Notes: a model not told the origin generated them from the sequence alone. Counted from the stretch's first letter, positions 17,515-27,072 are shown. The stretch: 64,000 nt of DNA from an uncultured Microbulbifer sp. (GCF_947504145.1 NZ_CANNGQ010000002.1:1-64000); one strand, 5' to 3'. A program made the numbers and translations.

Positions 17515-18894
17515 ATGCAGACTCCCACTCTCTTCGCCCTGCTGCTGTTGCTGATACTGGTCGCCTACGGCACCGGTTTTAGTCGCGCGGTGGGTGCTGC
17601 CCGCAGCCGTGGCGGAATTCGCAGCCTGGCGTCACTGCCCAATTACTACGGGGTGCACACGGCACTCTGGTGTGGTTTGCCGGCGCTGGTGATTCTCGCT
17701 GCCTGGCTGATTTTCGACGATGCCATTATTCGTATGCTGGTGATGGGCGGCCTTGCTGACAAACCGGATTCGATCTCCGGCCAGAACCTGCTGTATGCAC
17801 AAATCCAGAATATGGCCGCGGGCAAGCTGATTGGGGAAGGTACACCGCAGGTCGCGGCCGCTGCGGAGCACCTGGCCAGCCTGCGCCAGAGTGGCCAGTG
17901 GCTGCAGACCGCACTGATCCTGATTCTGTCACTGGGGCTGGGTGCCTTTGCCCTGCTGCAGGTATCCCCGGAAATGCGCGCACGGGAAAAGGTAGAGAAG
18001 GTACTGCGCGCGATTCTGATGGCCTGTGCCTGCGCTGCGATCTTTACTACCGTCGGCATTCTGATGTCGGTGTTGTTTGAATCCCTGCGTTTCTTCCAGT
18101 CGGTACCGGTGACCGAATTCCTGTTCGGCCTGCACTGGAGTCCGCAGATGGCGTTGCGGGAAGATCAGGTGGGGTCCAGTGGTGCCTTTGGTGCGGTGCC
18201 GCTGTTTACCGGCACCCTGATGGTCTCCGCCATTGCCATGTTCGTGGCGGTGCCGGTGGGGTTGATGTCGGCGATTTATCTCGCCGAGTACGCGGGCAAC
18301 CGGGTACGCGCCTTCGCCAAACCTTTGATCGAAATCCTCGCCGGTGTACCCACGGTGGTATACGGCTTCTTTGCCGCCCTCACCGTGGCACCGTTTGTGC
18401 GTGAAGTGGCGCAAAGCGTTGGTCTGGAGGCGTCCAGTGAAAGTGCGCTGGCCGCCGGCCTGGTGATGGGGGTGATGATTATTCCGTTCGTCTCGTCACT
18501 GTCTGATGATGTGATCAACGCGGTGCCGCAATCCCTGCGCGACGGCGCCCTTGGCCTCGGTTCCACCAAATCGGAAACCGTGCGCAAGGTGGTGATTCCC
18601 GCTGCCCTGCCGGGCATCGTCGGCGGTGTGCTGCTGGCGGTGTCCCGCGCAATTGGTGAGACCATGATTGTGGTGATGGCCGCGGGCCTCGCTGCCAATC
18701 TCACCGCCAATCCTCTGGAGTCGGTCACCACCGTGACGGTGCAGATCGTGACCCTGCTGGTGGGCGACCAGGAATTCGACAGCCCGAAAACCCTGGCTGC
18801 ATTCGCCCTCGGTCTGATGCTGTTTATCAGCACGCTGATTCTGAACTTTATTGCCCTGCACGTCGTAAGAAAATACCGGGAACAGTATGACTGA
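17515..18894 (+). CDS. pstC: Phosphate ABC transporter permease PstC
   Basis: 459 residues, longer than E. coli PstC (319), with an added N-terminal part: two hydrophobic segments and an extracytoplasmic loop (about residues 75-140). The ABC permease domain follows, with its EAA loop near DGALGLGSTKSETV and GRAIGET-type sequence (SRAIGETMIVVMAAG). It forms the membrane channel with PstA. The long form is typical of pseudomonad and cellvibrio relatives. The stop overlaps the pstA start by 8 bp. Confidence 0.92.
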   Translation: MQTPTLFALLLLLILVAYGTGFSRAVGAARSRGGIRSLASLPNYYGVHTALWCGLPALVILAAWLIFDDAIIRMLVMGGLADKPDSISGQNLLYAQIQNMAAGKLIGEGTPQVAAAAEHLASLRQSGQWLQTALILILSLGLGAFALLQVSPEMRAREKVEKVLRAILMACACAAIFTTVGILMSVLFESLRFFQSVPVTEFLFGLHWSPQMALREDQVGSSGAFGAVPLFTGTLMVSAIAMFVAVPVGLMSAIYLAEYAGNRVRAFAKPLIEILAGVPTVVYGFFAALTVAPFVREVAQSVGLEASSESALAAGLVMGVMIIPFVSSLSDDVINAVPQSLRDGALGLGSTKSETVRKVVIPAALPGIVGGVLLAVSRAIGETMIVVMAAGLAANLTANPLESVTTVTVQIVTLLVGDQEFDSPKTLAAFALGLMLFISTLILNFIALHVVRKYREQYD

Positions 18895-20173
18895 TCTGAC
18901 ACAGAAACAGGTGCGCGAGCGAATTGCCGCGCGCCTCGCCAGCCGTCACCGCAAGGAAAAGCTGTTCCGCGGCCTCGGTATCGCCAGTATCGCGTTTGGC
19001 GTTCTGGCGGTACTGGTGCTGTTTACCGATATCATCAGCAAGGGCCACAGCGCGTTTTTGCAGACGGATATTCAGCTGGAAGTAACCTATGACCCGGCAG
19101 AGCTCGGCATCGACAAGATCGATGAAGAGAGTCTGGCCTGGGCCAACTTTGACGGTGTGATCCGCGCTTCCCTGCGCGAGCGCTTTCCGGATGTGAGCGG
19201 CCGCCGCGATAAGCGCGAGCTGTATACGCTGGTGTCCAACGGCGCCGGATTCGAGCTGCGCAAGCGCCTGCAGGACAACCCTGAGCTGCTGGGCAAGACG
19301 GAAACCCTGTGGTTTAACGCCGACGATGATGTGGACACCTACATCAAGAGCCTGTCGAAATCCGATGACGGCTTCCTTGGCCGCACCTCGGAGCAGAAGG
19401 TGGTATGGGTCCAGGCGCTGCGGGAGTCCGGTGAGTTGAAAAAGCGGTTTAACACCACCTTCTTCACCAATGGCGACTCCCGCGAGCCAGAACAGGCGGG
19501 TATCCGCGCTGCCCTGGTCGGTTCTCTGTTCACCCTGCTGGTGACCCTGGTGTTGTCTTTCCCCATCGGTGTGGCGGCGGCTATCTACCTGGAAGAATTC
19601 GCACCGAAAAATCGCTGGACCGACCTGATCGAGGTGAACATCAACAACCTCGCGGCGGTGCCGTCCATCGTATTTGGCCTGCTCGGCCTGGCAATTTTCA
19701 TCAACTTCTTTGAAATGCCGCGCTCGGCACCGCTGGTGGGGGGGCTGGTGCTGACCCTGATGACGCTGCCGACCATCATCATCTCCAGCCGTGCCTCGCT
19801 CAAATCTGTGCCGCCGTCGATTCGCGAAGCGGCTATGGGCATGGGCGCATCGCGTATGCAGGTCGTGCTTCACCATGTGCTGCCGCTGGCGATGCCCGGC
19901 ATGCTCACCGGTGCCATCATCGGTATGGCGCAGGCGCTTGGGGAAACAGCCCCGCTGCTGATGATCGGGATGGTGGCCTTTATTGTCGATGTACCCCACG
20001 GCATCACTGATCCGTCCACGGTACTGCCGGTGCAGATTTTCCTGTGGGCCGACAGCCCGGAGCGGGCCTTTGTTGAGCGCACCTCTGCGGCGATCATGGT
20101 GCTGCTGGCCGTACTGATTACCATGAACACCTGCGCAGTGTGGCTGCGCAAGAAACTCGAGCGCCGCTGGTAA
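18887..20173 (+). CDS. pstA: Phosphate ABC transporter permease PstA
   Basis: 428 residues. A first membrane helix (residues ~27-50) is followed by a ~170-residue extracytoplasmic region and then the permease core with the EAA loop REAAMGMGASRMQVVLHHVLPLAMPGM and AQALGETAPLLMIGM. Like PstC here it is the long form with an inserted periplasmic region. It is the second half of the phosphate channel and ends 48 bp before pstB. Confidence 0.92.
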   Translation: MTDLTQKQVRERIAARLASRHRKEKLFRGLGIASIAFGVLAVLVLFTDIISKGHSAFLQTDIQLEVTYDPAELGIDKIDEESLAWANFDGVIRASLRERFPDVSGRRDKRELYTLVSNGAGFELRKRLQDNPELLGKTETLWFNADDDVDTYIKSLSKSDDGFLGRTSEQKVVWVQALRESGELKKRFNTTFFTNGDSREPEQAGIRAALVGSLFTLLVTLVLSFPIGVAAAIYLEEFAPKNRWTDLIEVNINNLAAVPSIVFGLLGLAIFINFFEMPRSAPLVGGLVLTLMTLPTIIISSRASLKSVPPSIREAAMGMGASRMQVVLHHVLPLAMPGMLTGAIIGMAQALGETAPLLMIGMVAFIVDVPHGITDPSTVLPVQIFLWADSPERAFVERTSAAIMVLLAVLITMNTCAVWLRKKLERRW

Positions 20174-20221
20174 CGTACGTCGTTACCTGTGAGTGCTAAG
20201 ATTGCGAACCGAGATAGACCA

Positions 20222-21124
20222 ATGAACACCATGACTCTGAGTGCCGGCGAAGCAATTCCGGCGGAAACGAAAGCCACCAAACCGGCAGCGGAGCCCCCTT
20301 CTGTGAAAAACCAGGCCGTGAAGAGACCCGAGGAAATCGCCAGCACCGTAGGCAGCCCCTTCTGCGATGAAGCCAAGCTGCGAATGCGCAATGTGAATGT
20401 ATTTTACGGCGAGGCCCAGGCGATTCACGATGTGAGCCTGGATATCGGTCGCAATCAGGTAGTGGCCATGATCGGCCCATCCGGTTGCGGTAAATCCACC
20501 TTCCTGCGCTGCCTCAACCGCATGAACGACACGATCGAAGGCTGCCGGGTGGAAGGCGAGCTGAGCCTGGATGGCGAAGCGATTTACGGCCCCAAAGTAG
20601 ATGTGGTTCCGCTGCGTGCGCGGGTCGGTATGGTATTCCAGAAGCCCAACCCCTTCCCGAAAACCATCTACGACAACGTCGCCTATGGTCCCAAGATCCA
20701 CGGCATCGCCAGCCGTCGCGCTGAACTGGATGAGATTGTGGAAAACAGTCTGCGCCGCGCCGGCCTGTGGAATGAAGTCAAAGATCGGCTGGACAAGCCC
20801 GGCACCGGCCTCTCCGGTGGTCAGCAACAGCGCCTGTGTATTGCCCGCGCTATTGCCGTGAGCCCGGAAGTGATCCTGATGGACGAGCCCTGCTCGGCCC
20901 TGGACCCCATCGCCACCGCGCGTATCGAAGAACTGATCGACGAGCTGCGCCAGAACTACACCATCGCCATTGTTACCCACTCCATGCAGCAGGCCGCGCG
21001 GGTAAGCCAGCGCACCGCCTACTTCCACCTGGGTAAACTTGTGGAGGTCAACGATACCGAGACCGTGTTCACCAATCCGGAACACGAGCTCACAGAAGCC
21101 TACATCACCGGCCGTTTCGGCTAA
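20222..21124 (+). CDS. pstB: Phosphate ABC transporter ATP-binding protein
   Basis: 300 residues with Walker [10 protein letters not shown], the signature [14 protein letters not shown], Walker B VILMDEP and switch His in [21 protein letters not shown] and NRMND are PstB hallmarks. It powers phosphate import and takes part in the signal to PhoR. I chose ATG 20222; a GTG at 20189 is in frame but poorly placed. A ~55-residue unstructured N-terminal tail precedes the ABC domain. Confidence 0.95.
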   Translation: MNTMTLSAGEAIPAETKATKPAAEPPSVKNQAVKRPEEIASTVGSPFCDEAKLRMRNVNVFYGEAQAIHDVSLDIGRNQVVAMIGPSGCGKSTFLRCLNRMNDTIEGCRVEGELSLDGEAIYGPKVDVVPLRARVGMVFQKPNPFPKTIYDNVAYGPKIHGIASRRAELDEIVENSLRRAGLWNEVKDRLDKPGTGLSGGQQQRLCIARAIAVSPEVILMDEPCSALDPIATARIEELIDELRQNYTIAIVTHSMQQAARVSQRTAYFHLGKLVEVNDTETVFTNPEHELTEAYITGRFG

Positions 21125-21149
21125 GGTTGGGGGGAGCCCACACAAAGTT

Positions 21150-21845
21150 ATGGACATGCATTTCGATCAACACATCTCCCGCCAGTTCAACGAAGATCTT
21201 GAGTCCCTCAAGACGGAAATGCTGGAAATGGGTGGCATGGTCACCCGTCAGGTGGCTGATGCGGTAGAGGCGCTGGCCAATGCCGATAGCGAATTGGCGG
21301 AGAAGGTCCTGCAAGTGGAAGAGGAAATCGACCGCTGTGAAATGGATCTGGACGAGCACGCCACCCTGATCATTGCCAAGCGTCAACCGGCAGCGTCTGA
21401 CTTGCGTATGGTGATGTCGGTCATTCGCATCGCCCGCGATCTGGAACGCGTGGGCGACGAGGCCAGCAAGGTTGCCAAGATGGCCATCGCTCTCACCGAT
21501 GAGGGCACCGCCCCCCGCGGCTACACCGAGATTCGCCACATCGCCAACGAAGTGCGCAAAATGCTCAACGATGCACTGGATGCCTACACCCGCTTCGATG
21601 TGAAATCCGCCATGGAAACCCTGGCCCGCGACGATCAGGTCGACATGGATTACCGCAGCGCCGTGCGCGAGATGATCACCTACATGATGGAAGATCCGCG
21701 CAGTATTTCCCGGGTGATGAATGTGCTGTGGACCCTGCGGTCACTGGAACGTATTGGGGACCACGCGAAGAATATCTGTGAACAGGTGGTGTATCTGGTG
21801 AAGGGGGCGGATATTCGTCATGGCAACGAACAGAACATGCGCTGA
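21150..21845 (+). CDS. phoU: Phosphate signalling regulator PhoU
   Basis: 231 residues, all helical, with the two three-helix PhoU repeats and the metal-binding motifs (DEASKVAKMA in the first repeat, RIGDHAKNICEQVVY in the second). PhoU links the Pst transporter to PhoR and keeps the Pho regulon off when phosphate is plentiful. The start at 21150 follows a GGGGGGAG ribosome-binding site; the longer open frame overlaps pstB and is not likely to be used. Last gene of the operon, followed by a terminator. Confidence 0.95.
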   Translation: MDMHFDQHISRQFNEDLESLKTEMLEMGGMVTRQVADAVEALANADSELAEKVLQVEEEIDRCEMDLDEHATLIIAKRQPAASDLRMVMSVIRIARDLERVGDEASKVAKMAIALTDEGTAPRGYTEIRHIANEVRKMLNDALDAYTRFDVKSAMETLARDDQVDMDYRSAVREMITYMMEDPRSISRVMNVLWTLRSLERIGDHAKNICEQVVYLVKGADIRHGNEQNMR

Positions 21846-21896
21846 ATAAAATTGCACATCGGAAATCCGACGATTTCGTGCAGAAAAATTTTCTAC

Positions 21897-21922
21897 AAAA
21901 GGTCGCAATTGCGGCCTTTTTT
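21897..21922 (+). terminator. Terminator of the pst-phoU operon
   Basis: AAAAGGTCGC AATT GCGGCCTTTTTT: stem with one T-G pair and a T6 tail, 52 bp after the phoU stop. Confidence 0.85.
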
Positions 21923-22170
21923 ATGGGTAGTAAATCCGTACCATTTTTAACTGAGAACCAGTTACCGAAATAAAAGCCATTATTGGCATGGCCAAACGTT
22001 TTTTCCCTGGTTTCTTTGTCTGGCCGAACCCGCCGGATTCCCTGTGAACAGGAATCGGAAAATCATTCAGCTTTTATTCAGTTCCCCGCTGTCACAATGC
22101 ACGTGCAATGGTAGTTAAACTACGGGAATCAAACTGTAATTGAGACGCGCGTCGCAATTAATAGTTTTCA

Positions 22171-22199
22171 TTGCACATAAATTTTCCTGCGCTTAGAAT
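22171..22199 (+). promoter_or_regulatory. Sigma-70-type promoter of the barrel-protein gene
   Basis: TTGCAC (-35), a 17-bp spacer, then TAGAAT (-10). Each hexamer is close to consensus and the spacing is ideal. A start near 22206 would give a leader of about 85-90 nt before the ATG at 22294, long enough for RNA-based control as is frequent for porin mRNAs. Confidence 0.7.
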
Positions 22200-22293
22200 C
22201 CGCGCCGAATTTGCCCCGGAGTCGGTTTCGACTGCCAAGGCAGGTCGGACGGGTACCAAGCGTACAGATGTAAATTAAACAGGGAACACTTCC

Positions 22294-23097
22294 ATGAAGT
22301 TCAAGTTTGCCGCACTTCCTCTCATGCTGGCCTCTGCTGTAGTTTCTGCAGAGCAATACAATTCTTTCACCGATGCCGATTATGAAACTCGCGATTACAA
22401 TGGCTCGGACGTTGACACTCTGAGTGTCCAGTCCCAGTACTATTTTGGCGCTCTGGAAACTCTGGGCCCGCGCAAGGAGTTCAGCTACATTCTGCCGGTG
22501 ACCAACATTTACGGTGGAGTATCTTCGCTCGACGCAGGTTCGTTTGAAGATGAAGTAGTAACATTTGGTGGCGAGTACTACACCGGCCAGTGGAAGCTGT
22601 TTGGTGAGTTCAACGATGTTTACTCCACCAATGTTTACAGTGCTGGTGCTGGCTTCCTGTTTTCTCCGAACCTGCTTGCCGAGGTAGAAGCGCAAAAGGT
22701 TGAAGATGAAGATACCGTGCTGTTTGTTCGCGGCCAGTACAATCACCAACTGAGCGGCACCGATTACATCGGCTTCACTGCAGAAATTGACGATGGTTTC
22801 GATTACCGCAGCGTTTCATCCAAGTATTTCACCGCACTTTCCAGCGGCCAGTACTTTACTGCTGAGCTGGGCCTGACTGACACTGATGGCGCTGACTTTT
22901 ACTGGAATGGTGGAGTGGAGTTTTACTTCAACGAAAATACTTCCGTGGGCGCTGCGTACGATGAGTTGGTAGAAGACTACGAAATCAACGCCACTCATTT
23001 CTTCAATCGCAATGTTGCCGCCAAGGTTGCTTACGGCTCCAACCGCGATTTCGACGATCTGGATATGTTCCGTATTGGCGTAACCGTTCAGCTGTAA
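22294..23097 (+). CDS. Putative outer-membrane beta-barrel protein (porin-like)
   Basis: 267 residues with a short signal peptide (MKFKFAALPLMLASAVVSA). The mature protein is acidic and consists of alternating aromatic/polar strands (e.g. QSQYYFGAL, VTFGGEYYTGQWKLFGEFND, FRIGVTVQL), ending in a hydrophobic C-terminal strand, features of a 12-16 stranded barrel. It has its own strong promoter and terminator, so it is a single-gene unit. The transported solute is unknown; proximity to phoU could hint at phosphate, but no Pho box was found. Confidence 0.65.
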   Translation: MKFKFAALPLMLASAVVSAEQYNSFTDADYETRDYNGSDVDTLSVQSQYYFGALETLGPRKEFSYILPVTNIYGGVSSLDAGSFEDEVVTFGGEYYTGQWKLFGEFNDVYSTNVYSAGAGFLFSPNLLAEVEAQKVEDEDTVLFVRGQYNHQLSGTDYIGFTAEIDDGFDYRSVSSKYFTALSSGQYFTAELGLTDTDGADFYWNGGVEFYFNENTSVGAAYDELVEDYEINATHFFNRNVAAKVAYGSNRDFDDLDMFRIGVTVQL

Positions 23098-23121
23098 TTT
23101 CCTACCCGGAAATACGCACAT

Positions 23122-23157
23122 AAAAAAGCGGGCGAAGAAATTCGCCCGCTTTTTTTA
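23122..23157. terminator. Strong intrinsic terminator
   Basis: AAAAAAGCGGGCGAA / TTCGCCCGCTTTTTT with a 4-nt loop: 15-bp stem with A and T flanks, functioning for the barrel-protein gene (+) and facing the metalloprotease gene (-). Confidence 0.9.
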
Positions 23158-23199
23158 TTTCTGAAATCTGGCTGCACGCCTGGTTTTACAAAAAAGCCA

Positions 23200-24492
23200 T
23201 CAGCCCTGATTTCCCAGTGCCTGCACTCGTGCCTGTGCCTTGGTGCCGATATCGCCGCCGCCTTTCGCTGCGATCTGATACTGGCTCAGCGCATTTTGGG
23301 TGTTGCCCTGCTCCTCATATACCTGCCCCAGATAATAGTGCGCATGTGGCGTATCGAGATAACCGGTGGATCGCTGCAGATCGCGCTCGGCCGCGGTGTA
23401 ATTTTTCAATTGCGCATTCAACATGCCGCGCATCAACCAGTTGGAAAACAGTGTCGGATTTTTCTGTACTGCCGTTTCGTAGGATTTGAGTGCTGACTGG
23501 TACTGTTTTTTCTGCGCCAGCAAATCCCCTTCCAGTGCGTAAAACGCCGCTTCTTTAGGTTGCTGTTTCTGAGCCTGACGGGTCAGTGTCAGTGCGCGGT
23601 CGTAGTCTTCTTTCTGCACCGCGGCTACCGCGTCATCGTAGCTCTTGTAGGCGTCCGCATCTTTCTTCAGCTGTGCAATCGCCTGTTGATACTGGCTGCG
23701 ATTGACGGTGCCGCTGGGCAACTGCTTCGCGTGTTTGATATTGGCATCCACGCGGGACTGCGACGGCGGGTGGCTGGCGAATAGCGCATCGAGGCCGCCG
23801 GCCTGACTGCCCTTGGACAGCTCGACAAATTTTTCCTGCAGGCGCACGGCACCATAGGGGTCGTAACCCGCAGCGGCCATGTATTTCATACCGTACTGGT
23901 CGGATTCCAGTTCGTTATCGCGGCCGTATTTGGCGATATAGGCAGAACCACCAAATTGGCTGCCCAGCGAGATCAGGTCGCCGTAGGCAGTTTCTTTTGT
24001 GGTCGCTCCCAGAATGGCGATACCGGCCCCCAGAATCTGCTGCTGCGACATGGCGGCGGCGGAGTGGCGCGCAGCGGCGTGGACGATCTCGTGGCCGAGT
24101 ACTGCGGCCAGTTCGGCCTCGTCTTCCAGCAATACCAACAGGCCGCGGTTGATGGCGATCTTGCCACCGGGCAGCGCCCAGGCATTGGGGGTGGAGTTGT
24201 TCAGTACCACGAACTCATAGGGCAGGCTGGGCTGATCGGAAACCTTCGCCAGCTTCTGGCCCACGCGGCTGACGTAGGTCTGCAGTGCTGGGTCAATCAG
24301 GTATTCGCCACCCTGGGTCTGCTGGGCCTGGGGGTACTGCTGCTGGCCCAGTGCCACTTCCTGGCTCTGGGACATCAGGGACAATTCTTTCTTGCCGGTT
24401 ACCGGATTGACCGCACAGCCGGCGATGCCCGCCGTCACAGAAGCGGCAACAGCCGCGGCCAGCAGGCGGTTTGAGATTGAGCGCGGAATCAT
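23200..24492 (-). CDS. M48 zinc metalloprotease lipoprotein with C-terminal TPR region (BepA-like)
   Basis: 430 residues. The signal peptide ends in a lipobox with Cys26 (GIAGC), so it is a lipoprotein. The M48 protease core has HEIVHAAARH (H134, E135, H138) and the third ligand in NELESDQYG. From about residue 280 to the end there are TPR-like helices (DRALTLTRQAQ, YQSALKSYETAVQ, TQNALSQYQIAAK). By analogy with BepA and LoiP it should act in the periplasm on outer-membrane protein quality control; unlike E. coli BepA it carries a lipid anchor. Divergent from the next gene. Confidence 0.87.
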   Translation of the reverse strand: MIPRSISNRLLAAAVAASVTAGIAGCAVNPVTGKKELSLMSQSQEVALGQQQYPQAQQTQGGEYLIDPALQTYVSRVGQKLAKVSDQPSLPYEFVVLNNSTPNAWALPGGKIAINRGLLVLLEDEAELAAVLGHEIVHAAARHSAAAMSQQQILGAGIAILGATTKETAYGDLISLGSQFGGSAYIAKYGRDNELESDQYGMKYMAAAGYDPYGAVRLQEKFVELSKGSQAGGLDALFASHPPSQSRVDANIKHAKQLPSGTVNRSQYQQAIAQLKKDADAYKSYDDAVAAVQKEDYDRALTLTRQAQKQQPKEAAFYALEGDLLAQKKQYQSALKSYETAVQKNPTLFSNWLMRGMLNAQLKNYTAAERDLQRSTGYLDTPHAHYYLGQVYEEQGNTQNALSQYQIAAKGGGDIGTKAQARVQALGNQG

Positions 24493-24593
24493 GGATCACT
24501 CCCTGTATAATGTTCGGTTCAAAGCGGCGGTATGGGCACTGGGTGCCCGTTCCGCAGCGAACGTCTATTTTACACAGTCCGGAGACCGGGGTT

Positions 24594-25085
24594 ATGACGA
24601 CCGCACTGCAGATTATCGAACTATTCGCTGGCAACAATCCGGACGGTGAGCCGGTGGTGGAGCGGATGCAGGTGCGGGTCAACGAGGATGACAGCGTGCA
24701 GTTGGTGCGCTCGCCGGCGTTTATCAAGGGCATCGCCAGTGGCGATACCATCAAGGTGGACCGGGAGGACCCCGAGAAGCCCAGCTTCGAGCTGGTGAAG
24801 CGCTCCGGTAACCTGGCGGTGCGGGTTTTCTGCCGTGGCGACAGCACCAAGCTTTCCGACCAGCTGACCCCGCAACTGGAAAAGCTGGGTGGCGAGCTGG
24901 ATATGGAGAGCCCGCGCCTGCTGGTATACAGCATTCATGTGAGCTGCGGCTTTGCCGAAATCGAGCAGATACTCAACAGTATCTGTGACGGGGCCAACAG
25001 TGTCTGGTACTACGGCAACGTGTACGACCCGGTGGATGGCCAGACGCCGCTGAACTGGTGGCAGGACATCCTCAAGCCGGAATAA
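24594..25085 (+). CDS. Conserved small protein, DUF4265-like
   Basis: 163 residues, no signal peptide or membrane helix. The sequence (MTTALQIIELFAGNN..., KGIASGDTIKVD, LAVRVFC, LVYSIHVSCGF, SVWYYGNVYD) resembles DUF4265 proteins, judged from memory. The start at 24594 follows GGGG and leaves out an open 41-codon extension which overlaps the divergent protease promoter. Function unknown. Confidence 0.6.
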   Translation: MTTALQIIELFAGNNPDGEPVVERMQVRVNEDDSVQLVRSPAFIKGIASGDTIKVDREDPEKPSFELVKRSGNLAVRVFCRGDSTKLSDQLTPQLEKLGGELDMESPRLLVYSIHVSCGFAEIEQILNSICDGANSVWYYGNVYDPVDGQTPLNWWQDILKPE

Positions 25086-25092
25086 AGCTACT

Positions 25093-25196
25093 GCGCGAGC
25101 GCCTGGCGGCGCCCGGCGGTGCTCACAATCCTCACGTACTGAAGTACGCTCCGGTTGTTGCGCTCCGGCGGCCACCACCAGCCACTCGCTCGCTAC
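25093..25196. repeat. Imperfect long palindrome between genes
   Basis: The centre is CGTACT-GA-AGTACG (25135-25148), flanked by matching CAAtCC / GGttG and, further out, GCGAGCGCCTGG / CCACCAGCCACTCGC. The pattern is that of an intergenic repeat able to form a cruciform or long hairpin. It fills the space between the DUF4265-like gene and yaaA. No second copy in this window. Confidence 0.55.
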
Positions 25197-25244
25197 GCTT
25201 TCTTCAGCCCTGAAAGCGACTAAAGATTAATTAGAGTGAGCCGT

Positions 25245-26024
25245 ATGCTGATTGTCATCTCCCCCGCAAAAACCCTCGATTACGAAAGCGAGATCCCCGC
25301 CCTCGACACCACCCAGCCGGATTTCCTCAAGGAGTCCGCGGCGCTGATCAAACAGCTGAAGGTCCTGAGCCCGCAGGATATTTCCAGTCTGATGAAAATT
25401 TCCGACAAGCTGGGCGTGCTCAATTACGACCGGTTCCACAGCTGGAAGCGCCCGTTTACCGACAAGAATGCCCGCCCTGCGCTGTTGGCGTTTAAAGGCG
25501 ATGTCTATACCGGGCTCGAAGCGGACTCCATGGGCAAGCGGGATTTTGCCTTTGCGCAAAAGCATCTGCGTATGCTCTCCGGCCTCTACGGTCTGCTGCG
25601 CCCGCTGGACCTGATGCAGCCCTACCGACTGGAAATGGGTACGAAATTCGCCAACAGCGGCGGCAAGAACCTGTACGAATTCTGGGACGGAAAAATTACT
25701 GAGGCGCTCAACCAGCAGCTCAAGGCACTCAAGAGCCGCGAGCTGGTCAACCTCGCCTCCAATGAATACTTCAAATCCGTGCAGCCGAAAAACCTGGATG
25801 CCGAGATTGTCACTCCGCACTTCAAGGATTGGAAAAACGGCCAGTACAAGATGATCAGCTTCTTCGCCAAGAAGGCCCGCGGCATGATGAGCCGCTGGGC
25901 GATCGACAACCGGGTGAAGAAGGCAGAGCAGCTGAAGGAATTTGATATGGCCGGGTATTACTACAGCGCCGAACACTCCAAAGGCAATGACTGGGTGTTC
26001 CTGCGCGACGAGCAGCCGGCCTGA
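25245..26024 (+). CDS. yaaA: Peroxide stress protein YaaA (UPF0246)
   Basis: 259 residues, the family length, starting [18 protein letters not shown] as in E. coli YaaA. Conserved blocks include [32 protein letters not shown] (two adjacent segments), [11 protein letters not shown] and SFFAKKARG. YaaA binds DNA and lowers free iron during hydrogen peroxide stress in E. coli. I chose ATG 25245 over a GTG 9 bp upstream; GAGTGAG supplies the ribosome-binding site. A methyltransferase-like gene follows after 2 bp. Confidence 0.93.
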   Translation: MLIVISPAKTLDYESEIPALDTTQPDFLKESAALIKQLKVLSPQDISSLMKISDKLGVLNYDRFHSWKRPFTDKNARPALLAFKGDVYTGLEADSMGKRDFAFAQKHLRMLSGLYGLLRPLDLMQPYRLEMGTKFANSGGKNLYEFWDGKITEALNQQLKALKSRELVNLASNEYFKSVQPKNLDAEIVTPHFKDWKNGQYKMISFFAKKARGMMSRWAIDNRVKKAEQLKEFDMAGYYYSAEHSKGNDWVFLRDEQPA

Positions 26025-26026
26025 TC

Positions 26027-26623
26027 ATGGACGCCGGTAAACTGCCCGACGCGCCCTCCACCGGGCGCAACCGCGAACCCATTTTGGCTCAGCTGCAGCG
26101 GCTGATGTCTCGCAGTCAGCGAGTGCTGGAAATTGGCAGCGGAACCGGCCAGCACGCGGTCTACTTTGCCCCGCGCCTATCGCACCTGCAGTGGCAGGCG
26201 TCCGAGCGCCGCGAGCAGCTGCATGAAGTCCGGGCCTGGCTTGCGCAGTACCCCGCAGACAACCTGCCTGCGCCGCTGGAACTGGACGTCACCGGCTGCT
26301 GGCCTAACATTTCTGTGGATACCGTCTTTACCGCCAATACCCTGCACATCATGCCGGCGGCGGCGGTCGAAACCCTGTTTCAACGGTTGCCACAGGTGCT
26401 GACGGGTGATGGACAATTTATCGCCTATGGCCCGGTGAAGATCGGAGGGCAGTATATCGGCCCTGGCAATGCGGGGTTCGACGACTGGCTGAAAGAACAG
26501 CACCCGCTGCGCGGTATCCGCGACCTAGAGTGGCTGGATCAGCTCGCCGCTGCTCAGGGGCTACATAGAATCGAAAACAATTATCTGCCGGCCAACAACC
26601 AGTTACTGGTGTGGCAACGTTAA
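26027..26623 (+). CDS. DUF938 family, class I SAM-dependent methyltransferase-like protein
   Basis: 198 residues. NREPILAQLQRL precedes the SAM-binding loop VLEIGSGTGQHAVYFA, then LDVTGCWP and TANTLHIMP, all typical of DUF938. Rossmann-fold methyltransferase activity is likely, with an unknown substrate. The start is 2 bp after the yaaA stop, so translation is coupled and the pair is likely one operon. Confidence 0.82.
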   Translation: MDAGKLPDAPSTGRNREPILAQLQRLMSRSQRVLEIGSGTGQHAVYFAPRLSHLQWQASERREQLHEVRAWLAQYPADNLPAPLELDVTGCWPNISVDTVFTANTLHIMPAAAVETLFQRLPQVLTGDGQFIAYGPVKIGGQYIGPGNAGFDDWLKEQHPLRGIRDLEWLDQLAAAQGLHRIENNYLPANNQLLVWQR

Positions 26624-26644
26624 ATCGGAAAACAGGAGTGCACT

Positions 26645-27004
26645 ATGCCCCCATGGTTTGAAACCGCCCTCGCTATTCTGGCGGCCATTGCCGCTGTATT
26701 TTTCTTTGGCAAATATCGCGAAACCGCGGCAGCGCTACACGAATCCGAGCGCATGAAGCACAAGTTGTCCAAGGACCTGGACCGCTATCGCGACGTCCCT
26801 CAGCTGCGCGCCCTGCGCGATGGCCTGATTGGTGAGCGCAACCTGCCGGTGGACGACGACGGACGTGAGCACCTGTTGATCCGCGACAGCGCGCGCAAGC
26901 TGGTGCACATCAGCGTGCAGAAAACCGCTGAGCCGGTAACCGCAGAAGAGGCGGTGCATTATCGTGCGGGTGGTGAAGAGCGCGTATTGAAGGAGCTGGA
27001 ATAG
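26645..27004 (+). CDS. Small membrane-anchored protein of unknown function
   Basis: 119 residues: one N-terminal membrane helix (residues ~5-22), then a short basic/acidic helical segment (ESERMKHKLSKDLDRYRDV) likely to form a coiled coil, then a soluble tail. AGGAG lies 6 bp before the start. It follows the methyltransferase gene by 21 bp and is closed by a terminator, so it is the third gene of the yaaA operon. No family recognised. Confidence 0.65.
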   Translation: MPPWFETALAILAAIAAVFFFGKYRETAAALHESERMKHKLSKDLDRYRDVPQLRALRDGLIGERNLPVDDDGREHLLIRDSARKLVHISVQKTAEPVTAEEAVHYRAGGEERVLKELE

Positions 27005-27048
27005 CCTCCCTTTCTACGTTCAGCCTCTTCTCTCCCCGCCACTTTCGC

Positions 27049-27072
27049 AAAGCCCCTTGTCTGGGGCTTTTT
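27049..27072 (+). terminator. Terminator of the yaaA operon
   Basis: AAAGCCCC / GGGGCTTT with a 6-nt loop and a T5 tail, 45 bp after the last stop codon. Confidence 0.85.

Larger units (their letters stand above)
21846..22293 (+). other. Intergenic region with terminator and promoter, 448 bp
   Basis: AT-rich spacer after phoU. It contains the phoU terminator (21897-21922), the promoter of the barrel-protein gene (22171-22199) and a small perfect palindrome TGCACGTGCA near 22098. I see no supported coding frame or RNA gene in it. Confidence 0.6.

Noticed and set aside
18848-19999. A 383-codon minus-strand frame
   Set aside because: Lies wholly opposite pstA and the end of pstC; no start context or recognisable domain.
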